A stretch of DNA of 64,000 bases from Rhodovulum sulfidophilum (GTDB lineage Bacteria; Pseudomonadota; Alphaproteobacteria; Rhodobacterales; Rhodobacteraceae): positions 496,001 through 560,000 of the forward strand of contig QFPW01000002.1 of NCBI GenBank assembly GCA_003241785.1. Reading direction: 5' to 3'. The position numbers and the translations under genes were made by a program. The notes below the pieces were generated by a model. It worked only from the letters and a program-made list of their open reading frames with translations. It was not told the DNA's origin and did not search any database. Shown here piece after piece: positions 28,101 to 37,197 of the stretch. The first letter of the stretch is position 1; the number at the start of each line of letters is the position of its first letter.

Positions 28101-30839
28101 TCAATTGGGAACGATACGCACGCCGCGCTCGTCGCTCAGGATGCGATAACCGTCGGGCACGTCAAATCCGGACGCCGCCACCAACGCCTCGGGCGGCACC
28201 GGCGTCGCCTTCTCGACCGGGCTGAAGTAGATGATCTGTTTCCAGGACCGGGTAATCCCGTCGCAGAAGATGAGCACGAGGTCCTGCGGCCGCGCCATGG
28301 CAAGCGCGGCGTTGACCGAGTCCTCCTCCTTCAGGACGATCTGGATCGCCTCGGGCGATACGCCGAGTTCGATCAGCGTGTCGCGGATCATCTCCGGCAC
28401 ATCCTCCGGCGCCCGTCCGCGCGGGTTGTCGTCCGAGTGGCAGATGTAATGGTCGAAATGGCCGGCCACCTTCGCCGCGATCGCGCGCACATCCTCGTCG
28501 CGCCGGTCACCCGGACAGGTGACGCAGACGATGCGCTTGCCGAGCGGCTGCAGTCGCTCGACAAGGTCGACCATCGCGCCGACCGCCGCCTCGTTGTGGC
28601 CATAATCCAGGATCACCCGGAAGCCGTGCTCGTCATAGACGTTCATCCGGCCCGGGCTCTGGTAGAATGTATTGTCGAACGTCCTGAGCCCATTGCGGAC
28701 CTGATCGAGCGTCAGGCCGAGCGCATGCGCCATGGCCGCCGTGAACATCGCGTTCTCGACGTTGTGCATCGCCTTGCCTTCGAGCGTCGCGGGAATGAGA
28801 TGCGTCCAGATCAGCGGTATCTGCGCGCCGTTGGTGTAGATCACGATCTGGTCGCCGTTCAGCCCCTGCTCCAGCACAACCGCCGGCTGCCCGAGCCGGA
28901 TGTGCTCGCGCACCAGCGGATGCTCGGGATTGCGCGTGACGTAGCAGATCTCCTTGGCGTTGGTGAAGGCCGCCATCTTCAGCGTCTGCTCGTCATCGGC
29001 GTTCAACACCGCGCAGTTCTTCGCGACTTCGACCACCAGCCGCTTCACCTCGGCGAGTTCCTCGACCGTGTCGACCCCCCCGAGCCCGAGATGGTCCGAG
29101 GTGACGTTCAACACCGCGCCCACGTCGCAGTAGCGATAGCCGAGGCCCGCGCGCACGATGCCACCGCGCGCGGTCTCGAGCACCGCCATGTCGACCGACG
29201 GGTCGCGCAGGACCATCGAGGCGGCTACCGGCCCGGTCATGTCCCCCCGCACCGTGACGTTGCCGTCGATGTAGACCGCGTCGGTCGAGGTCTGCCCGAC
29301 CACGTGGCCCGCCATCTTCAGCACATGGGCCAGCATGCGCGCGGTCGTGGTCTTGCCGTTGGTCCCGGTGAGCGCCGCGATCGGGATCCGGCTCGGTGTC
29401 CCGGCCGGGAACAGCATCTCCATCACCTTGCCGCCCACGTCGCGGCTTTTGCCTTCCGAGGGGGCGATGTGCATCCGCATCCCCGGGCCCGCGTTGATCT
29501 CGCAGATCGCGCCGCCGGTCTCGCGGAAGCTCTTGGTGATATCGGTCGTCAGAAAATCGACGCCGCCGATGTCGAGGCCGACCGCCTTGATGGCCCGTTC
29601 CGCCATCAGCTTGTTGTCGGGGTGGATCACGTCGGTCACGTCGATCGCCGTGCCGCCGGTCGAGATGTTGGCGGTCTTGCGCAGGTAGACGACCTCACCC
29701 TCGGACGCCACCGTCTCGTGCGTGTAACCCTTGGTCTTCAGCAGTACGTCCGCCGCGTCGTCGAGTTCCAGCCGGGTCAACATGTTCTCGTGCCCGACAC
29801 CGCGGCGCGGGTCCTGATTCACGATCTCTACCAGTTCGGCGATGGTCTTCGACCCGTCGCCGACCACATGCCCAGGCATGCGCCGCGCCGCGGCGACGAG
29901 TTCCCCGTTCACCACGAAAAGCCGGTGGTCGTCGCCGAGGATCATGCTTTCGACCACGACACCCGAGCCTTCGTTCGCGGCGCGCTCGAAGGCCTCCGCC
30001 ACCTCTTCCTCGGTGGTGAGGTTGACCGCGACTCCCCGGCCGTGGTTGCCGTCAACCGGCTTCACGACCACCGGATAACCGATGTCGAGCGCGGCCTCGA
30101 CCGCGTCATCGGCGTCGCGCACGAAGACCTGCTTCGGCACCGGCAGGCCGAGATCGGAGAGCAGCTTGGCGCACAGTTCCTTGTCCGAAGCGATCTCCAC
30201 GGCGATATGCGAGGTCTGGCTGGTCAGCGCGGCCTCGATCCGCTTCGAATACTTGCCTTGGCCGACCTGGATCATGCTCGCCTCGTTGAGGCGGACCCAA
30301 GGGATGTCCCGCGCCTCCGCCGCGTGAACGAGCGCCAGAGCCGATGGCCCGAGCGCGCGGCGGCTGGCATAAGAAACGAAGCTCTCGATCTCGTCGGTGA
30401 TACTCGACTCGTCGGCGTCCTCCTCGGGGGCGATCAGGTCGAGAATGATCTCCCGCGCGACTTCGCCCGCTTCCAGCCCGACTTCGCGGGACTCGTAACC
30501 GTAGAGCACCTCGACCAGCTCCGGGTCGCTCGAGGGCCGCGTGAAGGCGCCGTCCGACGGCGCGCCGGCGCGGATCTGCAGCGCCAGAGCGACATGGGCG
30601 AGCAGTTCACCGAGATAGCAGTCCGCCGCTTCCCGCAAGCGCGGCAGCAACGGCTCGCCCGTCTCCGTCAGCGCGATCGAAAGGGTCGGAAACTCGCGAA
30701 GCAGCGGCGGAAGCAACGCATCGGCGTAGTCGCGTACCGGCGTCTCGGCGCGTCTGTGCAGGTCCAGCGTCAGCCGGATCATCGGCTGGCGCGAGTAGAC
30801 ATTGGGCCCGACGTAAACCGAGGACGAGACGATTTCCAT
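28101..30839 (-). CDS. cphA: Cyanophycin synthetase CphA
   Basis: CphA polymerises aspartate and arginine into cyanophycin (multi-L-Arg-poly-Asp), a nitrogen store, using ATP. The 912-residue product has the N-terminal domain (residues 1-160), an ATP-grasp domain with VVKPVDGNHGRGV near residue 260 that adds Asp, and a Mur-ligase-like domain with P-loop TGTNGKTTTARM near 493 that adds Arg. The intact second P-loop and order match the primer-dependent CphA1 class, not the dipeptide-using CphA2. The start is the ATG at 30839, where the family N-terminus begins; the frame stays open much further upstream without resemblance. The cyanophycinase gene follows 17 bases downstream, so both directions of metabolism are in one operon. 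Confidence 0.95.
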   Translation of the reverse strand: MEIVSSSVYVGPNVYSRQPMIRLTLDLHRRAETPVRDYADALLPPLLREFPTLSIALTETGEPLLPRLREAADCYLGELLAHVALALQIRAGAPSDGAFTRPSSDPELVEVLYGYESREVGLEAGEVAREIILDLIAPEEDADESSITDEIESFVSYASRRALGPSALALVHAAEARDIPWVRLNEASMIQVGQGKYSKRIEAALTSQTSHIAVEIASDKELCAKLLSDLGLPVPKQVFVRDADDAVEAALDIGYPVVVKPVDGNHGRGVAVNLTTEEEVAEAFERAANEGSGVVVESMILGDDHRLFVVNGELVAAARRMPGHVVGDGSKTIAELVEIVNQDPRRGVGHENMLTRLELDDAADVLLKTKGYTHETVASEGEVVYLRKTANISTGGTAIDVTDVIHPDNKLMAERAIKAVGLDIGGVDFLTTDITKSFRETGGAICEINAGPGMRMHIAPSEGKSRDVGGKVMEMLFPAGTPSRIPIAALTGTNGKTTTARMLAHVLKMAGHVVGQTSTDAVYIDGNVTVRGDMTGPVAASMVLRDPSVDMAVLETARGGIVRAGLGYRYCDVGAVLNVTSDHLGLGGVDTVEELAEVKRLVVEVAKNCAVLNADDEQTLKMAAFTNAKEICYVTRNPEHPLVREHIRLGQPAVVLEQGLNGDQIVIYTNGAQIPLIWTHLIPATLEGKAMHNVENAMFTAAMAHALGLTLDQVRNGLRTFDNTFYQSPGRMNVYDEHGFRVILDYGHNEAAVGAMVDLVERLQPLGKRIVCVTCPGDRRDEDVRAIAAKVAGHFDHYICHSDDNPRGRAPEDVPEMIRDTLIELGVSPEAIQIVLKEEDSVNAALAMARPQDLVLIFCDGITRSWKQIIYFSPVEKATPVPPEALVAASGFDVPDGYRILSDERGVRIVPN

Positions 30840-30938
30840 TGCTGCTCCTGTTAACCGCGCACCACCAGTGGTAATCCGAGGCAGCCGTTCGGAAAAGAAC
30901 GAAATTCCGCGCGCGAAGCCGAGAGGGAGAGGCTGGAC
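30840..30938. promoter_or_regulatory. Divergent cphA / cphZ promoter region
   Basis: This 99-base spacer must hold the promoters of both cphA-cphB (minus) and the hydrolase gene (plus). An imperfect dyad, CGTTC-GGAAA-AGAACG (30886-30901), is the clearest symmetric element and a candidate operator; ACCACCAGTGGT at about 30861-30872 is a second dyad. GAGGGAGAGG just before the plus-strand ATG is its ribosome-binding site. No consensus -35/-10 pair stands out, and no regulator gene is adjacent. Confidence 0.4.
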
Positions 30939-32102
30939 ATGGATAGCGGCAACTCGGGGACGGAAAAGATCGCTTCGCCCGGCCGACGAGAGACGATCCG
31001 CCTGCCATCGATCGCACCCGGCACGCGGCGCGAGCTGACCCTCTTGCGCTTCGGGACGCCAAGTGCTCGGCCTAAGGCCTATTTGCAGGCGGGCCTTCAC
31101 GCGGATGAGTTGCCCGGCATGCTCATCTTGTCGCTTCTCGCCGAGATGCTTGCCACGGCGGAGGCGAAGGGCGACATTCTGGGCGAAATCGTGCTCGTGC
31201 CGGTGGCCAACCCGATCGGGCTCGCGCAACACCGAACGGGATTCCTGCTCGGCCGGTACGAGAACAATACCGCCGGAAACTTTAATCGCGACTATCTCGA
31301 CCTCGCCGCGTTGATCAGCCCCGCGCTCGAGGGAAAGCTCGGTCCCGATCCGGAAGCGAACGTCGAGCTGATCCGGACCGCGATGGCCGACGTGCTCGCG
31401 GCGCAGTCTCCGCTGACCGAAGTCGGGGCGCTTCGGCATGCCCTGCTCACGCTCTCACACGACGCCGACTTCATGCTCGACCTTCACGCCGACAACGAGG
31501 CGGAGGTCCATCTCTACACGGGCACCCCCCTCTGGCCCGCGGCGTCCGACCTCGCCGCCGAGATCGGCGCGCGGGCGGTGCTGCTGGCGGAACTCTCCGG
31601 CGGCAACCCTTTCGACGAGGCCGTCGGCGGGCCGTGGTGGATTCTCGCGCGCGAGAATCCCGAGGCGCCGATCCCTCCCGCGTGCCTGTCGGCGACGCTC
31701 GAGATGCGGTCGAACAACGACGTCGACGCGGAACTCGCCCGGAGCGACGCGCTCGCGCTGTTCCGCTTCCTGACGCGCCGAGGCCTGTTGAGGGGCAGCC
31801 CCGACGCGCCGCCGCCCCCGCTTTGCGAGGCCACGCCGCTCGAGGCGATGCAGCAGGTGACGGCGCCCACCGCCGGAATCGTCGTCTACAAGGCGGCGCT
31901 CGGGGCCCATGTCGCCGAAGGAGACCTGATCGCGGAGATCGTCGACCCACTGGGGGCGCCTCCCGTCGCCGTCAGGGCTCACACGGGCGGCGTGCTTTTC
32001 GCACGCCACGAGCAGCCCTACGCCTGGAGTGGCAAAATCATCGGGAAAATCGCCGGCACTGAAGCCCTTCCGGAGCGAACGGGCAAGTTGCTCCCGAGTT
32101 GA
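30939..32102 (+). CDS. cphZ: Cyanophycin dipeptide hydrolase CphZ-like (aspartoacylase family)
   Basis: A 387-residue zinc enzyme of the succinylglutamate desuccinylase/aspartoacylase family. Metal ligands are visible as His54 and Glu57 (GLHADELPG) and His183 (MLDLHADNE), with a substrate-binding NFNRDY motif near 114-119 and a late catalytic Glu in SATLEMRSN. The C-terminal domain is a beta-barrel-like lid (VTAPTAGIVVYKAALGAHVAEGD). Known: CphZ enzymes of this family (including pseudomonad AotO) hydrolyse beta-Asp-Arg made by cyanophycinase and cluster with cph genes. Its position divergent from cphA makes that role likely here. A succinylglutamate or acyl-amino-acid hydrolase is the alternative. 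Confidence 0.75.
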   Translation: MDSGNSGTEKIASPGRRETIRLPSIAPGTRRELTLLRFGTPSARPKAYLQAGLHADELPGMLILSLLAEMLATAEAKGDILGEIVLVPVANPIGLAQHRTGFLLGRYENNTAGNFNRDYLDLAALISPALEGKLGPDPEANVELIRTAMADVLAAQSPLTEVGALRHALLTLSHDADFMLDLHADNEAEVHLYTGTPLWPAASDLAAEIGARAVLLAELSGGNPFDEAVGGPWWILARENPEAPIPPACLSATLEMRSNNDVDAELARSDALALFRFLTRRGLLRGSPDAPPPPLCEATPLEAMQQVTAPTAGIVVYKAALGAHVAEGDLIAEIVDPLGAPPVAVRAHTGGVLFARHEQPYAWSGKIIGKIAGTEALPERTGKLLPS

Positions 32103-32110
32103 GCGCATCC

Positions 32111-32146
32111 GAGGCGCCACTTCCGCGCTGCTAGCGCGGCGGCCTC
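32111..32146. terminator. Convergent hairpin between cphZ and the GTA operon end
   Basis: A stem of CCGCGCT (32123-32129) with AGCGCGG (32133-32139), nested in outer arms GAGGC (32111-32115) and GCCTC (32142-32146), spans the 28-base gap and the TAG stop of the DUF2793 gene. It can fold on either strand and could end both convergent transcripts. There is no U-tract. Confidence 0.45.
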
Positions 32147-32841
32147 AGCCGCAAGACATGGACCGCGATCCTCAAGCGCCCGGAGGCGAACACGCCACCC
32201 TCGGCGCCGACCGTGAGCGGCGTGTCCGCGTAATAGGCTGTCGGAGCCCCGCTCAACCCGAGCAGATAGGATCCCGCGCCGGTTCCAAGGCCGGTGCCGA
32301 ACCGGCCTTCGGCGCCTGGGACGCCGATCCTCCATCCGGAAACGCCCGTGCCCGTGATCGCCTCGAGAACCCGGCCGGAGACGCCCAGGACCTGCGAATT
32401 GGCGGGGATCGCGCCCGCGATCGTGTGGGCCGCCCCGGGTGTGATAGCATACTCGAATTCCGAGATCTCCGCGATCGTGCATGCCCCATGCGCTGACATC
32501 GCCGCCGCGCCCGAAACCCATTCCGTGCCGTCGAAGACGACCGACGTCGCCTCGTTCACGTTCCAGGCGCGCCACCCGGAAGCGGGTTCGAGGAACAGCC
32601 AGCCTCCGTTGCTGCGGAACGCGATCTGGCTGCTCCTGCCCGCCCAGTCTCCGATCGCCCCGCTCGCGACGACGTAGCACGCGCCATCGTCGGCCTCGGC
32701 CGGCGGCACTGCGCCCGCTGTGTCGAGCACACGGAGCTGGGTCACGGCGTCCAGACGCGAGAGCGCGTCGTTGACGGTCACATGCTTCTGGGCCTGCGAG
32801 GGCGCGATCAGCGGCAGACCGAGGTTCGCTGTCTTAGCCAT
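32131..32841 (-). CDS. DUF2793 protein at the end of the GTA cluster
   Basis: A 236-residue protein matching the DUF2793 family: the N-terminal motif LGLPLIAPSQAQKHVTVNDALSRLD is diagnostic, followed by GWRAWNVNEATSVVFDGTEW. Such proteins often follow phage or GTA tail genes in Rhodobacterales and may be a tail-tip or receptor-related component, but the function is unproven. The ATG at 32841 overlaps the gp15 stop by 8 bases, so it belongs to the GTA transcription unit. It converges on cphZ. Confidence 0.8.
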   Translation of the reverse strand: MAKTANLGLPLIAPSQAQKHVTVNDALSRLDAVTQLRVLDTAGAVPPAEADDGACYVVASGAIGDWAGRSSQIAFRSNGGWLFLEPASGWRAWNVNEATSVVFDGTEWVSGAAAMSAHGACTIAEISEFEYAITPGAAHTIAGAIPANSQVLGVSGRVLEAITGTGVSGWRIGVPGAEGRFGTGLGTGAGSYLLGLSGAPTAYYADTPLTVGAEGGVFASGRLRIAVHVLRLRPPR

Positions 32842-35800
32842 TGAATGTGATCCTCGTGTAGGGGCCGGGGCCGAACTGTTCGGAGATCTGCGCCACGGCG
32901 AAGGTAATCGCCCCCTCCGCGCCATCGAGATCCTGATCCTCCGAGGCATAGGTCGCCGCGGCCGAGGGAACCGTGAACTCCCGCAATAGCTGGCCGCCTC
33001 CGAGGATTCGTACGCTGTAGGCCTCCGTGCCTTCGCCCAAAGGCACATCGGCGCCCTGCCAGCTATCGCCGTCGAGACGGGTCCGCCTGATCCAGCGGAG
33101 CACGATCGCCCCGTCTTCCCGGCGTCGCGCTTCGAGATGCGCGGGCGCGTATGGCCGCAGACCCGCGGCGTTGAACGTCTCGGCGGAGTGCCGGTAGCTG
33201 GCGTGGTCGTAGGCCCTGGACGCGGGTCCGTAGCGGTAGTGACGCTCCAGGCCACGCGCGCTGAGCGGCAAGTCCAGCTGCGCCACGGCCGAGTCGATGA
33301 GGATGAAGTCGCTCCCGATCGGCCAGACGGCTGGCAGCACTCCATCCGTGCCGGCCTGCCCGCGAAGAAGGTTGCCTATCCGGTAGATCCCGTCGACCAG
33401 CTCCGCCTTCTCGAACTGCAGGATCTCCCAGTCGGCGTCGCCGAACCGGACCGCGGCCACGTTGGCGCCGCCCAGTACCTCGGAGGCTCGCCGGGACTGG
33501 AGGACACCCCGGCGAAGGCGAATCTCCAACGTCGCCGGCATCCACAATCCCGGTTCGGCCCTGGGCAGCGCCGTCAAAGTCTCGCCCAGGACCGCGCGTC
33601 GCTTCAGGGTCGTGTTCAGCCTGTAGCCGCGATCCTCGGGCGCCGAATAGATCGCGGCGCCGCCGGCGAAGTCTCCGCCGACGAAGGCTACGTATGGAGC
33701 ATGCGGAACCTCCTCGCCGGTCAGCAGGGGCAGGTCCAGGAACTCCACGTGGATGGGTAGAGGGATCGCCGGGCCCCGGACGGATCGCCCGACATCCGCG
33801 CAGCGGAAGCTCTCGTAAACTCCTCGTTCCACGCGCACGCCGCCGATCGCGCGGGAGCCAAGCGCCTCCACCTTGTCGACGCGGTAGAACTCACCGCCAT
33901 CGTCGAGGCGGAGCACGTCTCCCGAGGAAAGCGCGAGCGCCGAAGGTGGCAGGGTGAATTCGATCCCGTCGCGCGCGATCGTACTCTCCGCCAGCCAACG
34001 TTCCGCCACGGCGCGCGCTTGGGATTCTCGGAGCACGACCGCGGTGCTCGACTGCGCGGTCTCCCCCAAGCCGTCGATGGCAGCCTCGACGGCGCCCGCC
34101 TGATAATCGGAGTCGGCTCTGATAAAGCTGAGTCCCACCCTGCTCGCCGTCTCCGCGAGCGGCGCGCGGGTTCGGGAAATGAAGGTCCCCGCCGGATCAT
34201 CGACGAGACGCTCGGTCTCGATTATGGTCGCGCGGCGACCGTCGCGCGAGGCGAAAACCAGATCGCCGGCCTCTGCATACCCGTCAAATCCATGGACCAG
34301 CATCAACGGCTGCAGGCTCTGGCGGGCGGACTCGACGGCGTCGACCGAATATCCTGTCAGCGCGCCATGAAGCCCGCTCAGCCCGAGCCGCTCCGATGCC
34401 GGCCCAACCAGATCCGCGACCACCTCCGCCACCGAGAGAACCGCCGCGCGTCCATTCAGCCAGTGGCCCAAGGCGTAGTTTTCGCCGTCGGACCATGTCT
34501 CGAGCCGGTCGGGGAAGTCCGGCCAGGGCCGCGCGTCCCAGGCCCAGACATGCGCTCGCGATAGATCAACCATCCGACCGGGATAGAGCGCCGCCTCGGG
34601 ATTGTTGCCGGCGTCTTCCCAGAAGGTGAACATGGCCTGGAGATAGCGCTGCTGGATCAGGTCGTCCCGGGCGCCCGACGAATGATACGGCAGGAAGCTC
34701 TCCGAGGATTTCGGATCGAAGAACACGTTCGGCTGGTTCGTGCCCTTGTCCACCGCGGGACACCCGAGCTCGGTGAACCAGATCGGCTTCGATCCCGGGA
34801 TCCATTCCGTGGCAACCGACGCCCGGACACCCCCGGGGCGGTCGTGGTGCGGCTGCGACCACCAGGACCGGATGTCCTTGTAGCGGAACAGCCAATCCTC
34901 TCCCCAGGCACCGTCGCGGATCGCGCTGCGGTCCTGACGCGCGCGCGCGGCCTGATCCGCGTAGTACCAGTCGAAACCCTCCCCGCCCGCGACGTTCCCG
35001 GTGAGGTAGCCAAGATCGTAGATCGTCCCGTTCGCCGCGTCCGCGTGGTCCTCCTCGGACCGCCAGTCCGAGAGCGGCATGTAATTGTCGATTCCTACGA
35101 AATCGATGTTCGCGTCTGCCCAGAGGGGGTCGAGATGGAACAGGACGTCGTTCGATCCGTCGCCCGGATGATGACCGAAATACTCCGACCAGTCGGCCGC
35201 GTAGCCGATCTTGGTTTCCGGGCCGAGAATCCCCCGGACGTCCGCTGCCAGGGCGCGCAGGGCCTGGACAGCGGGATAGGCGTCGCCCTCGGAGCGGATC
35301 TGCGTCAGGCCGCGCATTTCCGACCCGACACAGAACGCGTCGACGCCCCCCGCCAGCGCGCAAAGATGCGCGTAGTGAAGAATGAACCGGCGATAGGACC
35401 ACTCATCCGGCCCCACGTAGATCACCGTGGAGCCATCCTGAGAGAAGTCGCTGGCTTGCGCCTCCCCGAAGAACGCCGCGACCTCGGAGGCGGCGGCGCT
35501 CGTCCGATCCGGGGATCCAGGCCGGCCGGCGGCGGACGAAGTCGTGATACGACCCCGCCACGGAACCACGGGCTGGTCCGGCGCGTCGCTCCAGGGATCG
35601 GGCAGCCCATTGCCCGCGACGATGTCCATCATGATGAACGGATAGAACATCACGGCCTTGCCGAGTTCCCGGAGATGCCGGATCGCCTGGATCACCGAGG
35701 CATCGGCGGGTGTTCCGCCGAAGAGAGGCCTGCCATCAACCCAGTTCACAACCCGCGCGGTGGCGCGCCCCTCGCCCCCCACCTGCCACGGCATCGTGGC

Positions 35801-36721
35801 ATCCTCCTCCTTCTGCTCGACGGCGGGCCGGAGCGCGCAGCGACCGCACCGAAGGTCATCGCCGAACCAGCTCACGACCAGCGACACGGATTCGAGCGCC
35901 GGCAACTCCGCCGTCATCTGCGCGGTGGAGGCTAGAAGGTCGGGCACCCCGAGATCGTTATGGACGTTGAGGGTTTCGACGTCGCCCTTGCCTCGGTCGA
36001 ACCTGACCACCTCGGTGGACAGCGTGTACTCCCCGCTGCCCGGCACCAGCGCCACGCCCCGGATACGCTCCGCCGGATGCCTCGGCGTGATCGCCGCGTC
36101 GATCCGGGGACGGCGGAAGACCTCGAAATTGAGCTGCGGGATTCGATTGCCGAACGATCCGAGATCGAGATCGTCGAACACGGCATAGGCCGTCCCGCGA
36201 TAGGCCGGCGCGCTTTCATGCCCCTCGATCGCGCAGATCTTCGGGTCCGCGACCTGCGTCTCGGTGCCGAGATGCAGCCGCCAGCTGACCGAGGACTGGT
36301 CGAGCACCGCCCCGTCGGCCCAGATCCGGCCCACGCGCAGGATTTCGCCCTCGCAAAGCGCGACGGCGAAGCTGACCGAGTAGCTGTACTCCCGGACCTG
36401 CCCGCCTCCGCCTTTCGATCCCACGTTGGAGGCGTTGACCGTCTCGAGGAACCGGCTCGACCAGATCATCTGTCCCGCGACCCGGACCCGCCCGAAGACC
36501 CGCGGCAGGACGGCGCCTTCGCTCGCGCCCATGACCCGGAAGCGATCGACCCGCCCGGTCTCCACGGGATCCGAGCCGACACCGAGCAGCCTCTGGTCTA
36601 TGACCGACCCGAGCGTGGCGCCCATGGCCTTGCCGAGCGCGCCCGACGCCAGCCCGGCGATCGAGCCGCCGAGGCCACCGCCGACCGCCGCGCCAGCGGC
36701 GGCGAGGAACAACGTCGCCAT
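32834..36721 (-). CDS. GTA host-specificity / tail-tip megaprotein (gp15)
   Basis: The 1,295-residue product is the large baseplate hub protein of the gene transfer agent. The N-terminus has hydrophobic Gly/Ala-rich segments (about residues 1-45). A central TIM-barrel-like GTA domain (about 420-730: FCVGSEMRGLTQIRS, IGYAADWSEYFGHHP, IDFVGIDNYMPLSDWR, IWFTELGCPAVDKGTNQPN) may be a glycoside hydrolase-like module. The C-terminal half resembles phage tail hub proteins. The ATG at 36721 overlaps the gp14 stop as TGATG. Expected role: contact with the recipient cell surface and DNA delivery. Confidence 0.92.
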   Translation of the reverse strand: MATLFLAAAGAAVGGGLGGSIAGLASGALGKAMGATLGSVIDQRLLGVGSDPVETGRVDRFRVMGASEGAVLPRVFGRVRVAGQMIWSSRFLETVNASNVGSKGGGGQVREYSYSVSFAVALCEGEILRVGRIWADGAVLDQSSVSWRLHLGTETQVADPKICAIEGHESAPAYRGTAYAVFDDLDLGSFGNRIPQLNFEVFRRPRIDAAITPRHPAERIRGVALVPGSGEYTLSTEVVRFDRGKGDVETLNVHNDLGVPDLLASTAQMTAELPALESVSLVVSWFGDDLRCGRCALRPAVEQKEEDATMPWQVGGEGRATARVVNWVDGRPLFGGTPADASVIQAIRHLRELGKAVMFYPFIMMDIVAGNGLPDPWSDAPDQPVVPWRGRITTSSAAGRPGSPDRTSAAASEVAAFFGEAQASDFSQDGSTVIYVGPDEWSYRRFILHYAHLCALAGGVDAFCVGSEMRGLTQIRSEGDAYPAVQALRALAADVRGILGPETKIGYAADWSEYFGHHPGDGSNDVLFHLDPLWADANIDFVGIDNYMPLSDWRSEEDHADAANGTIYDLGYLTGNVAGGEGFDWYYADQAARARQDRSAIRDGAWGEDWLFRYKDIRSWWSQPHHDRPGGVRASVATEWIPGSKPIWFTELGCPAVDKGTNQPNVFFDPKSSESFLPYHSSGARDDLIQQRYLQAMFTFWEDAGNNPEAALYPGRMVDLSRAHVWAWDARPWPDFPDRLETWSDGENYALGHWLNGRAAVLSVAEVVADLVGPASERLGLSGLHGALTGYSVDAVESARQSLQPLMLVHGFDGYAEAGDLVFASRDGRRATIIETERLVDDPAGTFISRTRAPLAETASRVGLSFIRADSDYQAGAVEAAIDGLGETAQSSTAVVLRESQARAVAERWLAESTIARDGIEFTLPPSALALSSGDVLRLDDGGEFYRVDKVEALGSRAIGGVRVERGVYESFRCADVGRSVRGPAIPLPIHVEFLDLPLLTGEEVPHAPYVAFVGGDFAGGAAIYSAPEDRGYRLNTTLKRRAVLGETLTALPRAEPGLWMPATLEIRLRRGVLQSRRASEVLGGANVAAVRFGDADWEILQFEKAELVDGIYRIGNLLRGQAGTDGVLPAVWPIGSDFILIDSAVAQLDLPLSARGLERHYRYGPASRAYDHASYRHSAETFNAAGLRPYAPAHLEARRREDGAIVLRWIRRTRLDGDSWQGADVPLGEGTEAYSVRILGGGQLLREFTVPSAAATYASEDQDLDGAEGAITFAVAQISEQFGPGPYTRITFNG

Positions 36722-37197
36722 CAATTCCTCCGGTCGGGAAAGCGAAAGGCGCCGGCGACCCGGCGCGACCAGGCGGGCGTAAGCGGCGACTCGACCACGC
36801 CGTGGCCGGAATAGGCATGAACGATCGTCTCGTGCCCCTCAGGCGCGCGGGCGAGGATGCCGACATGCTTGGCAGTTGCGCCATCGGCCATGCGCAGCAC
36901 GAGAACGTCCCCGGGGACGGCCTCCGCGCGCGCGATGGCATCCAGATGCCGCCGCGCCGCTTCGAGCAGGTCCTCGCCGCGACCAACCTCCGCCCAATCC
37001 GAGGTATACGGCGGCACCGCCTCCGGTTCCGCCCCGAGCAGCTCACGCCAGATCCCCCGGAGGAGACCAAGGCAGTCGGTGCCCGCCCCCTTGCAGCTCG
37101 CCTGGTGGCGATACGGCGTGCCGATCCAGGCCCGCGCGCAGGCCACTATCCGCGCCCCCCGCGCGCGCGGTTCAGCTTGACCGACTTCCGCCATCAT
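36721..37197 (-). CDS. GTA NlpC/P60 peptidase (gp14)
   Basis: A 158-residue NlpC/P60-type cysteine peptidase, the GTA enzyme thought to cut recipient peptidoglycan during DNA entry. The catalytic Cys is in GTDCLGLLRG and the His in AKHVGILAR; the late HAYSGHGVVES segment is typical. I give the ATG at 37197, with an in-frame ATG right after it (37194) and GAGG close upstream. A longer start at 37239 lacks a ribosome-binding site. It overlaps gp13 by 26 bases and gp15 by 1-3 bases. Confidence 0.88.
   Translation of the reverse strand: MMAEVGQAEPRARGARIVACARAWIGTPYRHQASCKGAGTDCLGLLRGIWRELLGAEPEAVPPYTSDWAEVGRGEDLLEAARRHLDAIARAEAVPGDVLVLRMADGATAKHVGILARAPEGHETIVHAYSGHGVVESPLTPAWSRRVAGAFRFPDRRN

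Noticed and set aside
28437..30854. An 805-codon open frame antisense to cphA
   Set aside because: No family resemblance, Arg/His/Asp-rich composition, and it lies entirely opposite a well-supported gene.
30840..31439. Extension of cphA to an upstream start at 31439
   Set aside because: The extra 200 residues are antisense to the CphZ-like gene and have no family similarity; the cphA N-terminus begins at 30839.
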